This document shows positions 54,412-64,000 of a stretch of 64,000 nt of DNA, piece after piece. The position numbers and the translations under genes were made by a program. The stretch is from Ochromonas danica (lineage: Eukaryota; Sar; Chrysophyceae; Chromulinales; Chromulinaceae). The notes under the pieces are model-generated. The model made no database searches, was not told the DNA's origin, and was given only the letters and a program-made list of their open reading frames with translations. Every line of letters begins with the position of its first letter. Positions within the stretch are counted from its first letter, which is position 1. The stretch covers positions 1 to 64,000 of the forward strand of contig VKHL01000020.1 in NCBI GenBank assembly GCA_015146655.1. Direction: 5' to 3'.

Positions 54412-56241
54412 CTAACTGTACTTCTTTTCTATTGACTCGAGAAGGCAGCTGCTCGAGGATGATGACATGGCTACAGGACAGACATGGCTGTGACATTCTT
54501 CCAGATCACCTCCTAGCCTCACCACTCCACTAACATTTGTGCTGTGTCCCGTGCTATCCAAAGGAAATGAAAACTGACGCATTTCCTCTTTTAGGGAAGG
54601 AACAGGGCCTGTTCGACACAAATTGTTGTCTTCGTAGAAGGAAGAGCATTCCTCAGCATCGCCCACGTCCCCTCGAGTCGCCGCACCTGATCGAAGCGAA
54701 GAATCAGCAGAGTGATCCACCATCCTGTTGCCCCCTGACCGACTCGATGTGAGGTAGATAACAGCATAGTTTGGACCGCGCAATAAGGAAACAACCACCC
54801 CGCGCAGACCTCTCTTCCCACTCCGTCGATTCCTTCGCGTTCGTCGACTAAGATTGGCTATATACACTTTGAAGAACCGTGCTTGCTCTTCAGTAGAGAA
54901 GCATTGCTTCTTCTGAGCCACAAGGAAGTAGTAGATGATGGTGAGCACTGTAGAGACCACGAAGAAGGTGGTGGAGACGGTAACTTCCTTGGGGAAGGCA
55001 ATAAGAGTGACAGCTGTGAAGCCATAGAGGGAGATTGCATAACAAGCTCCTACTTTGCCCAAGGGACTGCGAAACTGCCTCTCCATATTACTGAATTTGA
55101 CCGCATAGATGCAATAGGCAACCATTAGAGAGACATAGACGGGCAAAGAGCTCATCATGGAGATGGTGAAGAGGATGGAGAGATAGGTCTCATGCCGCGT
55201 GTAGAAGAGAATGACCTCCACGCTATAGCTCATCAAAGAGACTACGAGCAGAGCTGCCAGAGGGCTTTGATTGGGGCCATAAGTGCGCTTCAACCAGGAA
55301 GGAGCCAGACCCGAGCTGGCCATGGCATAGAGCTGCTTGCTCGAGGCGAACAGAAAGCAATAGGTCGATCCGAGGATGCCAGGGGCGAAGAGCAAAGCAA
55401 CGTAGCGTTCCTCCACGTGGAAGAGACGTGTCAGGCCCGGACTGAGAGGGAACTTGGCAGAGACGAGGTGGGCGGGACCAGGCTGAATGCTGCCCATGAT
55501 GACCACAATGCTGAGCACCAACACGATCATAGACCCGATAGACAGCATCATAGCCTTCGGGACTCTCACTGAAGGGTTCTCGGTATCTTCACAGGTCAAG
55601 GTCATGACCTCGATCCCCTTGAAGCACCACCCAGCCACCGCAAAGTAGCGCAAGAAGACCCTGGGCTCGGGATCGAAATGCGCCTCAGCCGCCATACTCG
55701 CCACTCCTACATTGCCAAAGCAGTAGATGAGAATAACGAGAAGGATCCAGAGAGACATCAAGCCTCCCACTTTCCAGAAGACGCTGCCTCCTATTATCTG
55801 GAATGGGATGGCAAAGGCGTAGAAGAAGAACCAATAGACAGGCTCCAGCCACTCGTCCGTCTGACATGCCAATGTCATGATCCTGCCAAAGGCGACCAAG
55901 GAAGCGGAGACAAACATGGTGTACTCCATGGACTCGAAGAAGCCCACCATGTAGCCCATGAAAGGTCCCAGCACACACCTCACATAGCCATAGGACCCTC
56001 CAGAGAAGGGCAAGATCGACGTCATCTCCGCCACACACGAAGTGAAGCAGATGTAGCCCAAGGCCACCATGCACACACAAAAGAAGAATTCCCAGTAGCC
56101 CATGATAAATCCGCTCTGCCAGAAAGTCAGTCCCTTGCCCAACACCAGCAATCCAAACAAGTATAATTCCACAAAGCTGATTTTATAATGGCGTGCAGAG
56201 AGTTTCTGACAAGCACAAGGTGTGTGGTCCATGGTCTCCAT
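54412..56241 (-). CDS. APC-superfamily permease, ethanolamine/amino-acid type, copy 2
   Basis: 609 residues, single exon, ATG at 56241. Residues about 40-480 are identical to copy 1 as far as I can read, including all membrane helices and the FSGGSYG segment. Differences are few but clustered: the N-terminus (METMDHTP against MVNPDHTP; ISFVELYLFGLL against TSFAELYLFGVL), an insert ECSSFYEDN in the tail, and a C-terminus SSSSSCLLESIEKKYS in a different frame. The transport function should therefore be the same, with any divergence in trafficking or regulation. A tRNA-Phe gene lies about 240 bp upstream on the same strand. Confidence 0.9.
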   Translation of the reverse strand: METMDHTPCACQKLSARHYKISFVELYLFGLLVLGKGLTFWQSGFIMGYWEFFFCVCMVALGYICFTSCVAEMTSILPFSGGSYGYVRCVLGPFMGYMVGFFESMEYTMFVSASLVAFGRIMTLACQTDEWLEPVYWFFFYAFAIPFQIIGGSVFWKVGGLMSLWILLVILIYCFGNVGVASMAAEAHFDPEPRVFLRYFAVAGWCFKGIEVMTLTCEDTENPSVRVPKAMMLSIGSMIVLVLSIVVIMGSIQPGPAHLVSAKFPLSPGLTRLFHVEERYVALLFAPGILGSTYCFLFASSKQLYAMASSGLAPSWLKRTYGPNQSPLAALLVVSLMSYSVEVILFYTRHETYLSILFTISMMSSLPVYVSLMVAYCIYAVKFSNMERQFRSPLGKVGACYAISLYGFTAVTLIAFPKEVTVSTTFFVVSTVLTIIYYFLVAQKKQCFSTEEQARFFKVYIANLSRRTRRNRRSGKRGLRGVVVSLLRGPNYAVIYLTSSRSGGNRMVDHSADSSLRSGAATRGDVGDAEECSSFYEDNNLCRTGPVPSLKEEMRQFSFPLDSTGHSTNVSGVVRLGGDLEECHSHVCPVAMSSSSSSCLLESIEKKYS

Positions 56242-56479
56242 GGTTCTAATCTGCAGCTGTGTGTCCTTCTTACTTCGTTGTTTTGGAGGATAAATAAAAT
56301 CGCATCAATTCTTTGATGTACTTAGGAATAATTCACCTTCACAGTGATAAGATACAAAGGACTAGTTGGTAATATTCATCAGACTACAATTGACTTCAGA
56401 TTTGTTTGTGTTTGCAGCAATTGCCAATGACGAACAAAACTCACCGGAACTGCTGCAGTCAAGACAAAAGCAAAACGAT

Positions 56480-56552
56480 TGCCTCGAACCGGGATCGAAC
56501 CAGTGACCTTAAGATCTTCAGTCTTACGCTCTCCCAACTGAGCTATCGAGGC
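56480..56552 (-). tRNA. tRNA-Phe (GAA), copy 2
   Basis: Identical in all 73 bases to the gene at 50772-50844 but on the opposite strand. The identity extends a few bases on each side: CATGAG before it and AATCGTTTTGC after it, which includes the TTTT terminator. It lies about 110 bp from the divergent TRM6 start codon. Confidence 0.97.
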
Positions 56553-56660
56553 TCATGCAAGAACAATTGCAAGCGTGTATTGAAATGGAGTCAATCTACT
56601 GGCTAAATCTCCAGATCTATCTCCTCCAGTCATTGGGATAATAGTCCAGTGAGCAAGGCC

Positions 56661-58256
56661 ATGAGTGGTGAAGAGATTCGTATTAACGAAACAGTCGTTA
56701 TTAAAAACGCTGATGATAAGAGTGCCTTTGTGGTGAAAGTGAATGGCGAGCAGAAGATTGGCAAGTCTCGCGTCTATCTCAAGGATGTCATCGGGCTGCC
56801 CTATACCACCTACTTCGAGCTGGTGGGCAGGAAATTTCAGAAAATAGAGAATATTGTAGAGAATTGTGATGGAGGGAAGGATGGCGAGGGTGAGGTCTGT
56901 GAGGGTGGAGCAGCCGCAGAGCCCTCTCCCCCTGCAGTCGTCCCTGCAGTGGCTGGCAGCAGTCAGACAGGCGGTAGTGGCACAGGGACGAAGCTCTCTC
57001 AGCAGGAGATTCGCAGCTATGTCACCAATGTCTTAGAGAAAAATGCCAAGGTGGAAGGTGTGCGAGGAGACAACAGCTTCTACGTGGATACTAACACAGC
57101 ACAGAAGCTCTCAGACAGTGACATCCTCAAGCTGAGGGAACAAGGTCTTTCAGGGGAGGAGATCATCAAGACACTCATCGAGAACAGTGATACCTTCGCC
57201 TATAAGACAGACTATGCGCAGGCCAAGTGGATCAAGCGGAAGGAGATGAAGTACCGCAAGAAGTACCAGATCCTGCGTGCAACACCTGCTACCATCTGTG
57301 AGGCGTCCTTCTGTAAGAACAAAGAGAAGATCTGCAACATGCGCTTCGATAGTCTTGCTCAGGTGCTCAGTCAGTCGGGAGTGTACGCGGGCTGCAGTGT
57401 GCTGGTGTTAGAGAGCACGGTGGGCATGGTCACTGGGGCAGTGGCCTATCGCATGCGAGGCCACGGTAGAATTCTCTCAGTCTATGGTGGACAACAGCCA
57501 CATCTTGATATGGCTAAGTACTTCAACCTAGACAAAGGCTCCACAGATATTGTACAGCCTATCCCTGCCACAGAGTTGGGCCCAATGGCTAAGCTAGTAG
57601 CAGCAGAAGGATTTATTGATTATGAAGACCTCCCTCTAGAGCAGCAGGTCTTGGAGGAAGAGGAGTTAGAGGGTGAAGGGACAGAGGGTGACAGTGCCGA
57701 GGACAAGGTCATGGTAGGCACAGAGGAAGGCTCCAGTTCCACAGGAGAATCAGACGAGCCGGAGCCAGCCAGCAAGAAGCGCAAGCACAGCAAGGGACAG
57801 CACACTTCGTCAGTGGATCAGCTAAGTAGCACTGGTCGCACTCCTGAGGCTCAGAGACGTCTTCGGTCTCACCTGCGACAGGGTGTAGACCGCCTCATCA
57901 TAGCAGGTCGCTATCGCCCTCTCCCCCTGCTCAAGGTTGCGCTCTATCTCTTGGCTCCTAGCTCTCCCTTTGTTATCTATCACGAGTTCATGGAGCCTTT
58001 AGTGGAATGCTATCTCTATCTTCAAGAGACACAGCTGGCTCTGCGTCTCGTGCTGTCTGACACCTGGATGAGAGAGTTCCAGACCTTGCCTGGAAGAGTG
58101 CGACCCGACATGTTCATGTCCACTTCGGGTGGCTATCTATTGAGTGGCATCTATGTTGGCATGGTGCCGCGGCCTTTCCTAGCAGATGAGGGTATTGAAG
58201 GGAGGAAAGAGCAAACAACGACAACAACTACTACAAATAGCAGCAGTACAGTCTAG
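56661..58256 (+). CDS. TRM6: tRNA (adenine-58-N1) methyltransferase non-catalytic subunit TRM6
   Basis: 531 residues from the ATG at 56661 (four codons further upstream only a GTG is available). The N-terminal barrel region INETVVIKNADD and FELVGRKF is followed by an inserted Ala/Pro/Gly-rich stretch (about 75-115). Then comes the hallmark block GDNSFYVDTNTAQKLSDSDI, LREQGLSGEEIIKTLIENSD and KTDYAQAKWIKRKEMKYRKK. The C-terminal Rossmann-like domain has GCSVLVLESTVGMVTGAVAY without a catalytic SAM motif, as expected. With TRM61 it methylates A58 of tRNAs in the nucleus. An acidic, low-complexity insert lies at about 325-380. The end is a Thr/Ser-rich tail. Intron-less. Confidence 0.95.
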   Translation: MSGEEIRINETVVIKNADDKSAFVVKVNGEQKIGKSRVYLKDVIGLPYTTYFELVGRKFQKIENIVENCDGGKDGEGEVCEGGAAAEPSPPAVVPAVAGSSQTGGSGTGTKLSQQEIRSYVTNVLEKNAKVEGVRGDNSFYVDTNTAQKLSDSDILKLREQGLSGEEIIKTLIENSDTFAYKTDYAQAKWIKRKEMKYRKKYQILRATPATICEASFCKNKEKICNMRFDSLAQVLSQSGVYAGCSVLVLESTVGMVTGAVAYRMRGHGRILSVYGGQQPHLDMAKYFNLDKGSTDIVQPIPATELGPMAKLVAAEGFIDYEDLPLEQQVLEEEELEGEGTEGDSAEDKVMVGTEEGSSSTGESDEPEPASKKRKHSKGQHTSSVDQLSSTGRTPEAQRRLRSHLRQGVDRLIIAGRYRPLPLLKVALYLLAPSSPFVIYHEFMEPLVECYLYLQETQLALRLVLSDTWMREFQTLPGRVRPDMFMSTSGGYLLSGIYVGMVPRPFLADEGIEGRKEQTTTTTTTNSSSTV

Positions 58257-59262
<1,006 letters not shown>

Positions 59263-59544
59263 GCCGCGCCCGCTTATGACCTTTCTCACCACCCCTTGCA
59301 GTTGTGGCGGAGACCTCATTTAAGTAACCATTTAAGACTATTCTGTCTTCTTGACTAATCATCACTTCGCATTGAACGAGAATTGGTCATTCATTCTTTT
59401 TGATTCAAGCACATCGAAAGTGATGGCTGCTGAGCATCACCCCAGCCCATCTCAAGTCCACCAACTCATCCTATCATTATTTTACACAGCGCTCTCCCTC
59501 ATAATATCATTGCAGTAGTCGCTCTTCTATCTCCATGGCTTGTT

Positions 59545-60172
59545 CTAATCCGCTACAACCTCAACACCCATGGAGATGCAGGAGCCTGCGATGCTCCGAC
59601 AGAGTGCAAGCAAGGATTCTTTGGCCAAATGCTCGTCGCGCTTCTTAACCTTAGCGATCTCATAGATTTGCTTCACATGGATCTTGCCCACGATATCATG
59701 GCCAGGTCTACTCATCAGTCGTTACCTCCGATGAGACAAGCGAGAACAAGGGAATGTGTTTGAAATGACCATATCGCTTACCTGGAAGAGCCCTTATCGA
59801 TCTTTGCACAGCGCCGAATGAACCAGGAGGTGGTGGGAGTCTTCACTTGGAAAGTGAAAGTACGATTGGAATAGGCTGTGGCAGGTGGTCAGAGAGAGAG
59901 AGAGAGAGAGAGACAATAAGAGTGACAGTGAGTGTGTGAGAGAGAGTGAGAGAGGTGAGGGAGACAGAGAAATGGCAGAGGGTGTGATTACCATAAAGCT
60001 TGACGGGGAGGATGATGTCCTTATCGTAGCCTTTAGTGCGGTCATTGAACTGCTTGCAGAACTCAGCCATGTTAAGACCCAAAGGACCCAAGGCCTGACC
60101 AATGGCAGGACCAGGCTTAGCTGCTCCAGCAGAGACTAATAATCGTACTGTTCGATTTAAGACAACACTCAT
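59545..60172 (-). CDS. MRPL11: mitochondrial ribosomal protein L11 (uL11m) (3 exons)
   Basis: Exons 59992-60172, 59782-59875 and 59545-59707 join in frame to 145 residues. Exon 1 gives LLVSAGAAKPGPAIGQALGP LGLNMAEFCKQFNDRT, the N-terminal L11 domain. Exon 2 gives FTFQVKTPTTSWFIRRCAKI with KGSS at its end. Exon 3 starts RPGHDIVGKIHVKQIYEIAK and ends SIAGSCISMGVEVVAD. The FCKQFN wording and the length favour the mitochondrial rather than plastid form, though no long presequence is visible. It binds the GTPase-associated region of large-subunit rRNA. Intron 1 contains a GA-repeat tract (59889-59970). The downstream exons are too short to show as long open frames. Confidence 0.92.
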
Positions 60173-60402
60173 TTATTTGGCTCTTCTTCTGACAGTGTGA
60201 TAAGCAAACAAGTCGATCCCACAGGCTGGCGGACAGTCAATCAAGCCATCACACAGCACTTCCCCTGCAGAGGGAGGGAAAACACGGCCAAAGTGGTAAA
60301 ACATCTTTTACCCCTTTCTTCCTCCTTTTACGCACATTAACTTCACATCCCAGATCCAGAGGTCCAGATCTAGGTCCTCGAACCCAACAGAAACAAATTC
60401 AA

Positions 60403-62655
60403 ATGTGGTCGTATCGTCAACCACCTTTCCTTTTCTATGACAAGGCAGTGCTTAATGGCAACCAGGCCCATGTCAGTCCTCGTCGAAGCAGTCAAAGACC
60501 TCGTAAGGAGTGGAACAGCTACCTGACAGAGAACAAGTTCTCCTTGTCTCAAGAGGAGGTGGCCAGGCGCAAGGCACTCTTCGTCTCCAAGCACAACATA
60601 CTCTCAGAGCAGTACTCTCCCCCTCCCCCTCCTGCTCCTTCTCCTGCTGCTGCTAGTCGTGCAGTGAGGAGGAGGAGGAGGAAGGGTAGAGGGAGTGTGG
60701 GGGAGGAGGAGGAGGAGGAGTCCTATCTGGACGATGAGGGGCCCAATTCACTCGATCTGCTGACCTTAACTAGTGAAGACGAAGAGGAAGAGAAGGAGGA
60801 GGAGGAGGAGCACGTTGATCAAGTGCAGCGCCGCAATCTTCCTCCTCCTCCTCCTGCTACCACCTCCTCTCGGAGACTTGCTGCTACTACCACCACAACC
60901 CCTGCAGCAAGAGGAGGAAGGAAGAAGAAGACCGCAGCAGCTGCTACTGCTGTATCGTCCTCATCATCATCCCCTGCCAAATCTCCTCTTCCTATATCTT
61001 CACCCAAGCACAAGCCCTCCTCCTCCTCCTCCTCCTGCTCCTCTGCTAGCAAGAATAAGGTAATAGTCAAGACAGAGAGAGCCGTTAGCCAGCCTGCTCC
61101 TCCTCCTCCTGCCCCTGCTGCAGCTGCTGAGGGAGACTCTGACATGGAGGAGATCCACCGCGAAGTCTCTGTGCTGCTGGAGGAGCTGCGGGCCTACGAG
61201 ACCATGACAGGCAGACAGTCCTCCTCCTCCTCCTTCTCCGCCCAGGCCCTGCAGGATGTCTATTCGGGGGCCAGTGTCACTCCCAAGCAAGTGCTGCGCT
61301 TCCTCGTGCAGCTCGTCTGTCAGACGATGACTCACTTGCTGGAGAAGGAGTTGGACCACAGCCACTTGCTGGCACAGCTCGAGGCGCTCTCCCTGCAGCA
61401 CAACCAGCTGCTGGCTACCGTGCAGGCCACCGCCTCCTTCACCTCCTCCTCCTCTGCACTACCTCGCCACCAGGTAGTGAGTGGTACCCCTACTCCTCCT
61501 GCTGCTACTGCTACTGCTACTGCTAGTAGTCGTGAAGCAGCAGCTACCCCATCGAAGCCACCACTTCCCCAACCCCAGAGAACACAGTCACAGTCACAGT
61601 ACCATGTAGACGTCTATGGCGAGGGGAGAAGACAGTCTCTCTTGGACAGCGAGGAGACCGTCGAGCTGTCTCATCACACACGCTCCTATGCTCAGGATGG
61701 TCGGGGTGGTAGCTGGGCTAGCAGGGGTAGTGGAGGAGGAGGAGGGTGGGAGGAGGAGCAGGAGGAGGGTCAGTGGTCGACTAGCAAGTCTCTGGAGGAG
61801 ATGGAGCATCTCATCGCACAGTCTCGTCAGATCGCCTCACAGCTCTCTCCTGCTGCCCTGGAGGCCATCAACTCGGGCTTGTCTACGACTGCTCGACTAA
61901 CTCCTGCAGGGGACCACGTCCTCTTCACTCCTCCTCCTCCTCCTCCTGCTGCACCAGCTACCTCCTCCTCTGCTGTAATTGGACCAGCTGAAGCCGCAGG
62001 ATTGGAGCTGCGAGCCAAGGAGAAGATGCTTCAAGACGCCTCAGCCTTGGCGTCTAGCATGGCCATGGGCTTTACAGGCACATCTGCCACAGACTTCCTC
62101 TTCCTACCCTCTCCTCCTGCTGCTGCTACTACTACAACTACTACTCCAGCAACACCTGTTGCTTCCTATCATCCTTCTTCCTCATCTTCTTCTATGGCAA
62201 TGAGTGCAGCTGATCGAGCCTCACACACCTTCGATCTCTATTTACAGTCTATGACTTCAACAACAAGTAGAAGAGAGAGACAGAAGGAGCAGGAGGAGGA
62301 GGACGAAGATGCCATGGTAGCAACTACCAATGTGTCCAAGTCAAAGCTCACGGACAGCTACGAGGACATGATCGAGCGTTTGTCCTACAAGTTCTCATCT
62401 CACAAGTTACCCAACAGCAACCATGGCACAGAGGAAGAAGACTACCTCCTCTCTCTGCAGACTACCGTGCCCAGGCCCATGGCCGCTGTGCCTCACCCTC
62501 TCGTGGCTGCGGTTAATCGAAAGATCCCAGTGTCACAAGGGTCAGCCAACAAGAAAGTGAAGTTTAATGCATTCTTCGCGACGAAGGAACTCTTCCCGCC
62601 ATCGCCTGACCGCAGTGACCCGCGAGTCATCGACACTACCAATGGCTACTTCTAG
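60403..62655 (+). CDS. low-complexity protein with a SPICE1-like N-terminal motif and helical core
   Basis: 750 residues, single exon, ATG at 60403. The N-terminus RRSSQRPRKEWNSYLTENKF then SLSQEEVARRKALFVSKHN resembles the start of SPICE1/CCDC52 (spindle and centriole-associated protein), where a basic patch, a Trp and a RRKxxxxSKHN-type helix occur. The middle is Pro/Ser/Thr/Glu-rich, encoded by CCT, TCC and GAG runs. A helical core at about 247-345 (MEEIHREVSVLLEELRAYET, FLVQLVCQTMTHLLEKELDH) could be coiled coil. No enzyme domain is present. A centriolar role is inference from the N-terminal pattern only. Confidence 0.72.
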   Translation: MWSYRQPPFLFYDKAVLNGNQAHVSPRRSSQRPRKEWNSYLTENKFSLSQEEVARRKALFVSKHNILSEQYSPPPPPAPSPAAASRAVRRRRRKGRGSVGEEEEEESYLDDEGPNSLDLLTLTSEDEEEEKEEEEEHVDQVQRRNLPPPPPATTSSRRLAATTTTTPAARGGRKKKTAAAATAVSSSSSSPAKSPLPISSPKHKPSSSSSSCSSASKNKVIVKTERAVSQPAPPPPAPAAAAEGDSDMEEIHREVSVLLEELRAYETMTGRQSSSSSFSAQALQDVYSGASVTPKQVLRFLVQLVCQTMTHLLEKELDHSHLLAQLEALSLQHNQLLATVQATASFTSSSSALPRHQVVSGTPTPPAATATATASSREAAATPSKPPLPQPQRTQSQSQYHVDVYGEGRRQSLLDSEETVELSHHTRSYAQDGRGGSWASRGSGGGGGWEEEQEEGQWSTSKSLEEMEHLIAQSRQIASQLSPAALEAINSGLSTTARLTPAGDHVLFTPPPPPPAAPATSSSAVIGPAEAAGLELRAKEKMLQDASALASSMAMGFTGTSATDFLFLPSPPAAATTTTTTPATPVASYHPSSSSSSMAMSAADRASHTFDLYLQSMTSTTSRRERQKEQEEEDEDAMVATTNVSKSKLTDSYEDMIERLSYKFSSHKLPNSNHGTEEEDYLLSLQTTVPRPMAAVPHPLVAAVNRKIPVSQGSANKKVKFNAFFATKELFPPSPDRSDPRVIDTTNGYF

Positions 62656-62818
62656 CCTCTTCTTCTTTGTCTCTCGAGGTCATTCTTGATTTGGTTTGTT
62701 TAGTGTTGATTTCTGTCGTGGTCTACTAGTGATAAACAATGACACGATCTGTGTGGTGTGGTGTGTAGTGTGTGGGTATTAAATAGTATAAAATGAGTTA
62801 TTAAGTCATCTGCTCCTT

Positions 62819-63383
62819 CTACACGCTGACCAATTCCATCTATGACATGATATCATCACCATGCAGTCATCCCACCAAGCAAAACGATCCACGACAACAA
62901 GACAGACAACAACAACAACAACAACAACAAGCAGTACAGTTAGAGGGCTGGTCAGCACAGAGTAGGTGGAGGGGGAGGGGGGTAGGCTTCTAACCTGTAC
63001 AATGCTATTGCCTCGAACCACCTGACAGAAGAGAGACAGAGAGAGCAGACCATGCCGATACACAGAGAGAGACAAACACCGCGTCACATTCTGACTGACA
63101 GAGAAAGAGAATGAGTGAGGGAGAGATTGGAAGACTTACCACCATGCCTATGTTATTTCGTTGGTTATTCGAAGCTTCTTCGATAGCATTGCCTAGGACA
63201 AGATTCATGAATTGATCATAGCCACGAAGTGTACCAGTGACTTTGCGGTTCTTGTTGAGATGCAAAGCGACGGTCTTGTCGAGGTATGATCTAAGAGAAT
63301 TAGAAGAAGAAGAAAATTATCCATCCTTCCAAAGTAGTCAAAAGAGGAATGGCTTACTTCAGATTAGGTCCTTTTGATGACAT
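62819..63383 (-). CDS. SNRPG: small nuclear ribonucleoprotein G (SmG) (4 exons)
   Basis: Exons 63358-63383, 63140-63290, 62995-63021 and 62819-62839 join to 74 residues. They read MSSKGPNLKSYLDKTVALHL, then NKNRKVTGTLRGYDQFMNLV, then LGNAIEEASNNQRNNIGMV, then VVRGNSIVQ and MELVSV. The Sm1 and Sm2 motifs (GTLRGYDQFMNLVL and VRGNSI) and the length of about 75 residues identify SmG, part of the heptameric ring on U1, U2, U4 and U5 snRNAs. Four tiny exons, two of only 21 and 27 bp, are unusual for so short a gene. Intron 3 contains a CAA repeat (62908-62930). Confidence 0.94.
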
Positions 63384-63642
63384 GGTTGTCTGTCCGTCTT
63401 GTTTAGGTTTTGTTTTGATCACGTCCCGTCCTGAACCAACCCTGTCAAAACCAAAGAACACCCTTCGTCACGCTTTTTCAATATTAAGGTACGTTTATGC
63501 TGGTTGGTAAAGGTGTTCTTTGGTTTTGACAGGGCAGATATTTCGGCGGGCTGTGAGCAAGTGATACATTTTGGAAGAAGAGTTTGATTGGGTCATATTC
63601 TACCTGTGCTATAGCAGTGGTCTTCATATTAGAGCTTCTCGA

Positions 63643-64000
63643 ATGAATGCCAATAGTGCCATTATCAGCCAGGTGGAAATATGGCAGGTAAGTCGTTCTA
63701 GAACCAAGGCAGTCTTTGATATTTGGAATGTCAAGGATCTCATTGTTTTTGGTGTTGTATTGGATGGTGATCTGTTCTCCTAGGCACAGACTTATTGGCC
63801 AATCAAGGGATGGGCTGCTCCTCTCTCTGGAACGCCTCACTATACTTGTGTTCTTCTCTCTTCTGGTGTGACCGACACCTTTCCCAATGATCTCCTCCCA
63901 CCTGTCGGGTAAACCACCTTTCTCATTTTCTTTCTCCTTGAACAAGACTCACCAAGTGATAATTATTTAAACGCATAGATGGAAATGGGTGGAGGATTGG
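63643..64000 (+). CDS. N-terminal part of a dysferlin-domain protein, running off the right edge
   Basis: Exons 63643-63687, 63784-63908 and 63979 to the edge join in frame. The product starts MNANSAIISQVEIWQ, continues AQTYWPIKGWAAPLSGTPHY and DTFPNDLLPPVG, and reaches GWKWVEDW at the last base. The order VEIWxxQ-YWP-GW and then LPPxGWxWVxDW is that of the inner/outer dysferlin (DysF) domain of peroxisomal peroxins and ferlins. All three junctions have GT-AG ends and conserve the frame, which supports this strand over an overlapping minus-strand frame at 63484-63945. Further exons upstream of 63643 cannot be excluded. Confidence 0.65.

Larger units (their letters stand above)
51181..56440 (-). 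repeat. tandem segmental duplication carrying two APC permeases
   Basis: Unit 1 spans about 51181-53580 and unit 2 about 53997-56440, in the same orientation. They include the gene, about 430 bp of 3' flank and about 180 bp of 5' flank. By eye the 3' flanks differ by only a few bases and a core of about 1.4 kb of coding sequence looks identical. Differences gather in the first 40 codons, the last 100 codons and the 5' flanks. A unique spacer of about 400 bp separates the units. Confidence 0.93.

Noticed and set aside
63484-63945. 153-codon minus-strand frame at the right end
   Set aside because: It overlaps plus-strand exons that splice in frame into a dysferlin-domain pattern ending GWKWVEDW; the minus product shows no family resemblance.

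Overview
The window is nuclear DNA of a gene-dense eukaryote, most likely a unicellular alga with a red-type complex plastid (a photosynthetic stramenopile is the best guess). The evidence is spliceosomal introns, mostly 60-110 bp with GT-AG ends; two intron-less tRNA-Phe genes without an encoded CCA; and a plant-type phytoene desaturase and a small heat-shock protein that both begin with a signal peptide whose likely cleavage site is followed by Phe, the 'ASAFAP-like' plastid presequence of secondary red-plastid algae. No virus-like element, retroelement or CRISPR array was seen.

Layout. 1-18.6 kb: a very long acidic/coiled-coil protein with repeated VQT(D/E)/TQTE motifs, the plastid small HSP, an LRR protein, a secreted GH130-like propeller protein, a 1657-residue poly-Gly coiled-coil protein with a Trp-rich Sfi1-like segment, a B-box/IQ/WW protein and a small DUF4602-like protein. 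19.4-25.2 kb: two hybrid histidine kinases arranged head to head as an inverted duplication, with patches of near-identity that include the intron. 26.9-29.1 kb: a NahK-like sugar kinase and a Lys-rich protein. 29.5-33.9 kb: an ankyrin gene built from nine phase-0 exon cassettes whose introns are in places more alike than their exons. 34.6-42.2 kb: phytoene desaturase, a 285-bp foldback sequence, a USP14/Ubp6 deubiquitinase, a mitochondrial Tim44-like protein and an SCI1-like nuclear protein. 42.8-50.7 kb: a BT1-family transporter, a U-box protein, an EMB8-type alpha/beta hydrolase and an SLC38-like transporter. 50.8-56.6 kb: two nearly identical APC permeases in tandem, bracketed by two identical tRNA-Phe genes in opposite orientation, with a small element carrying 31-bp perfect inverted repeats between them. 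56.7-64 kb: TRM6, a HIT-family hydrolase, mitochondrial ribosomal protein L11, a SPICE1-like protein, SmG, and the start of a dysferlin-domain gene leaving the right edge.

Most genes are housekeeping genes with no shared pathway. Several (1.2-6.4 kb, 11-16 kb, 60.4-62.7 kb) have a cytoskeletal or centriolar flavour. Genes pack tightly, often as convergent pairs a few bases apart or divergent pairs sharing about 100-250 bp. The strongest candidates for new biology are the ankyrin exon-cassette array and the two homogenised gene duplications.
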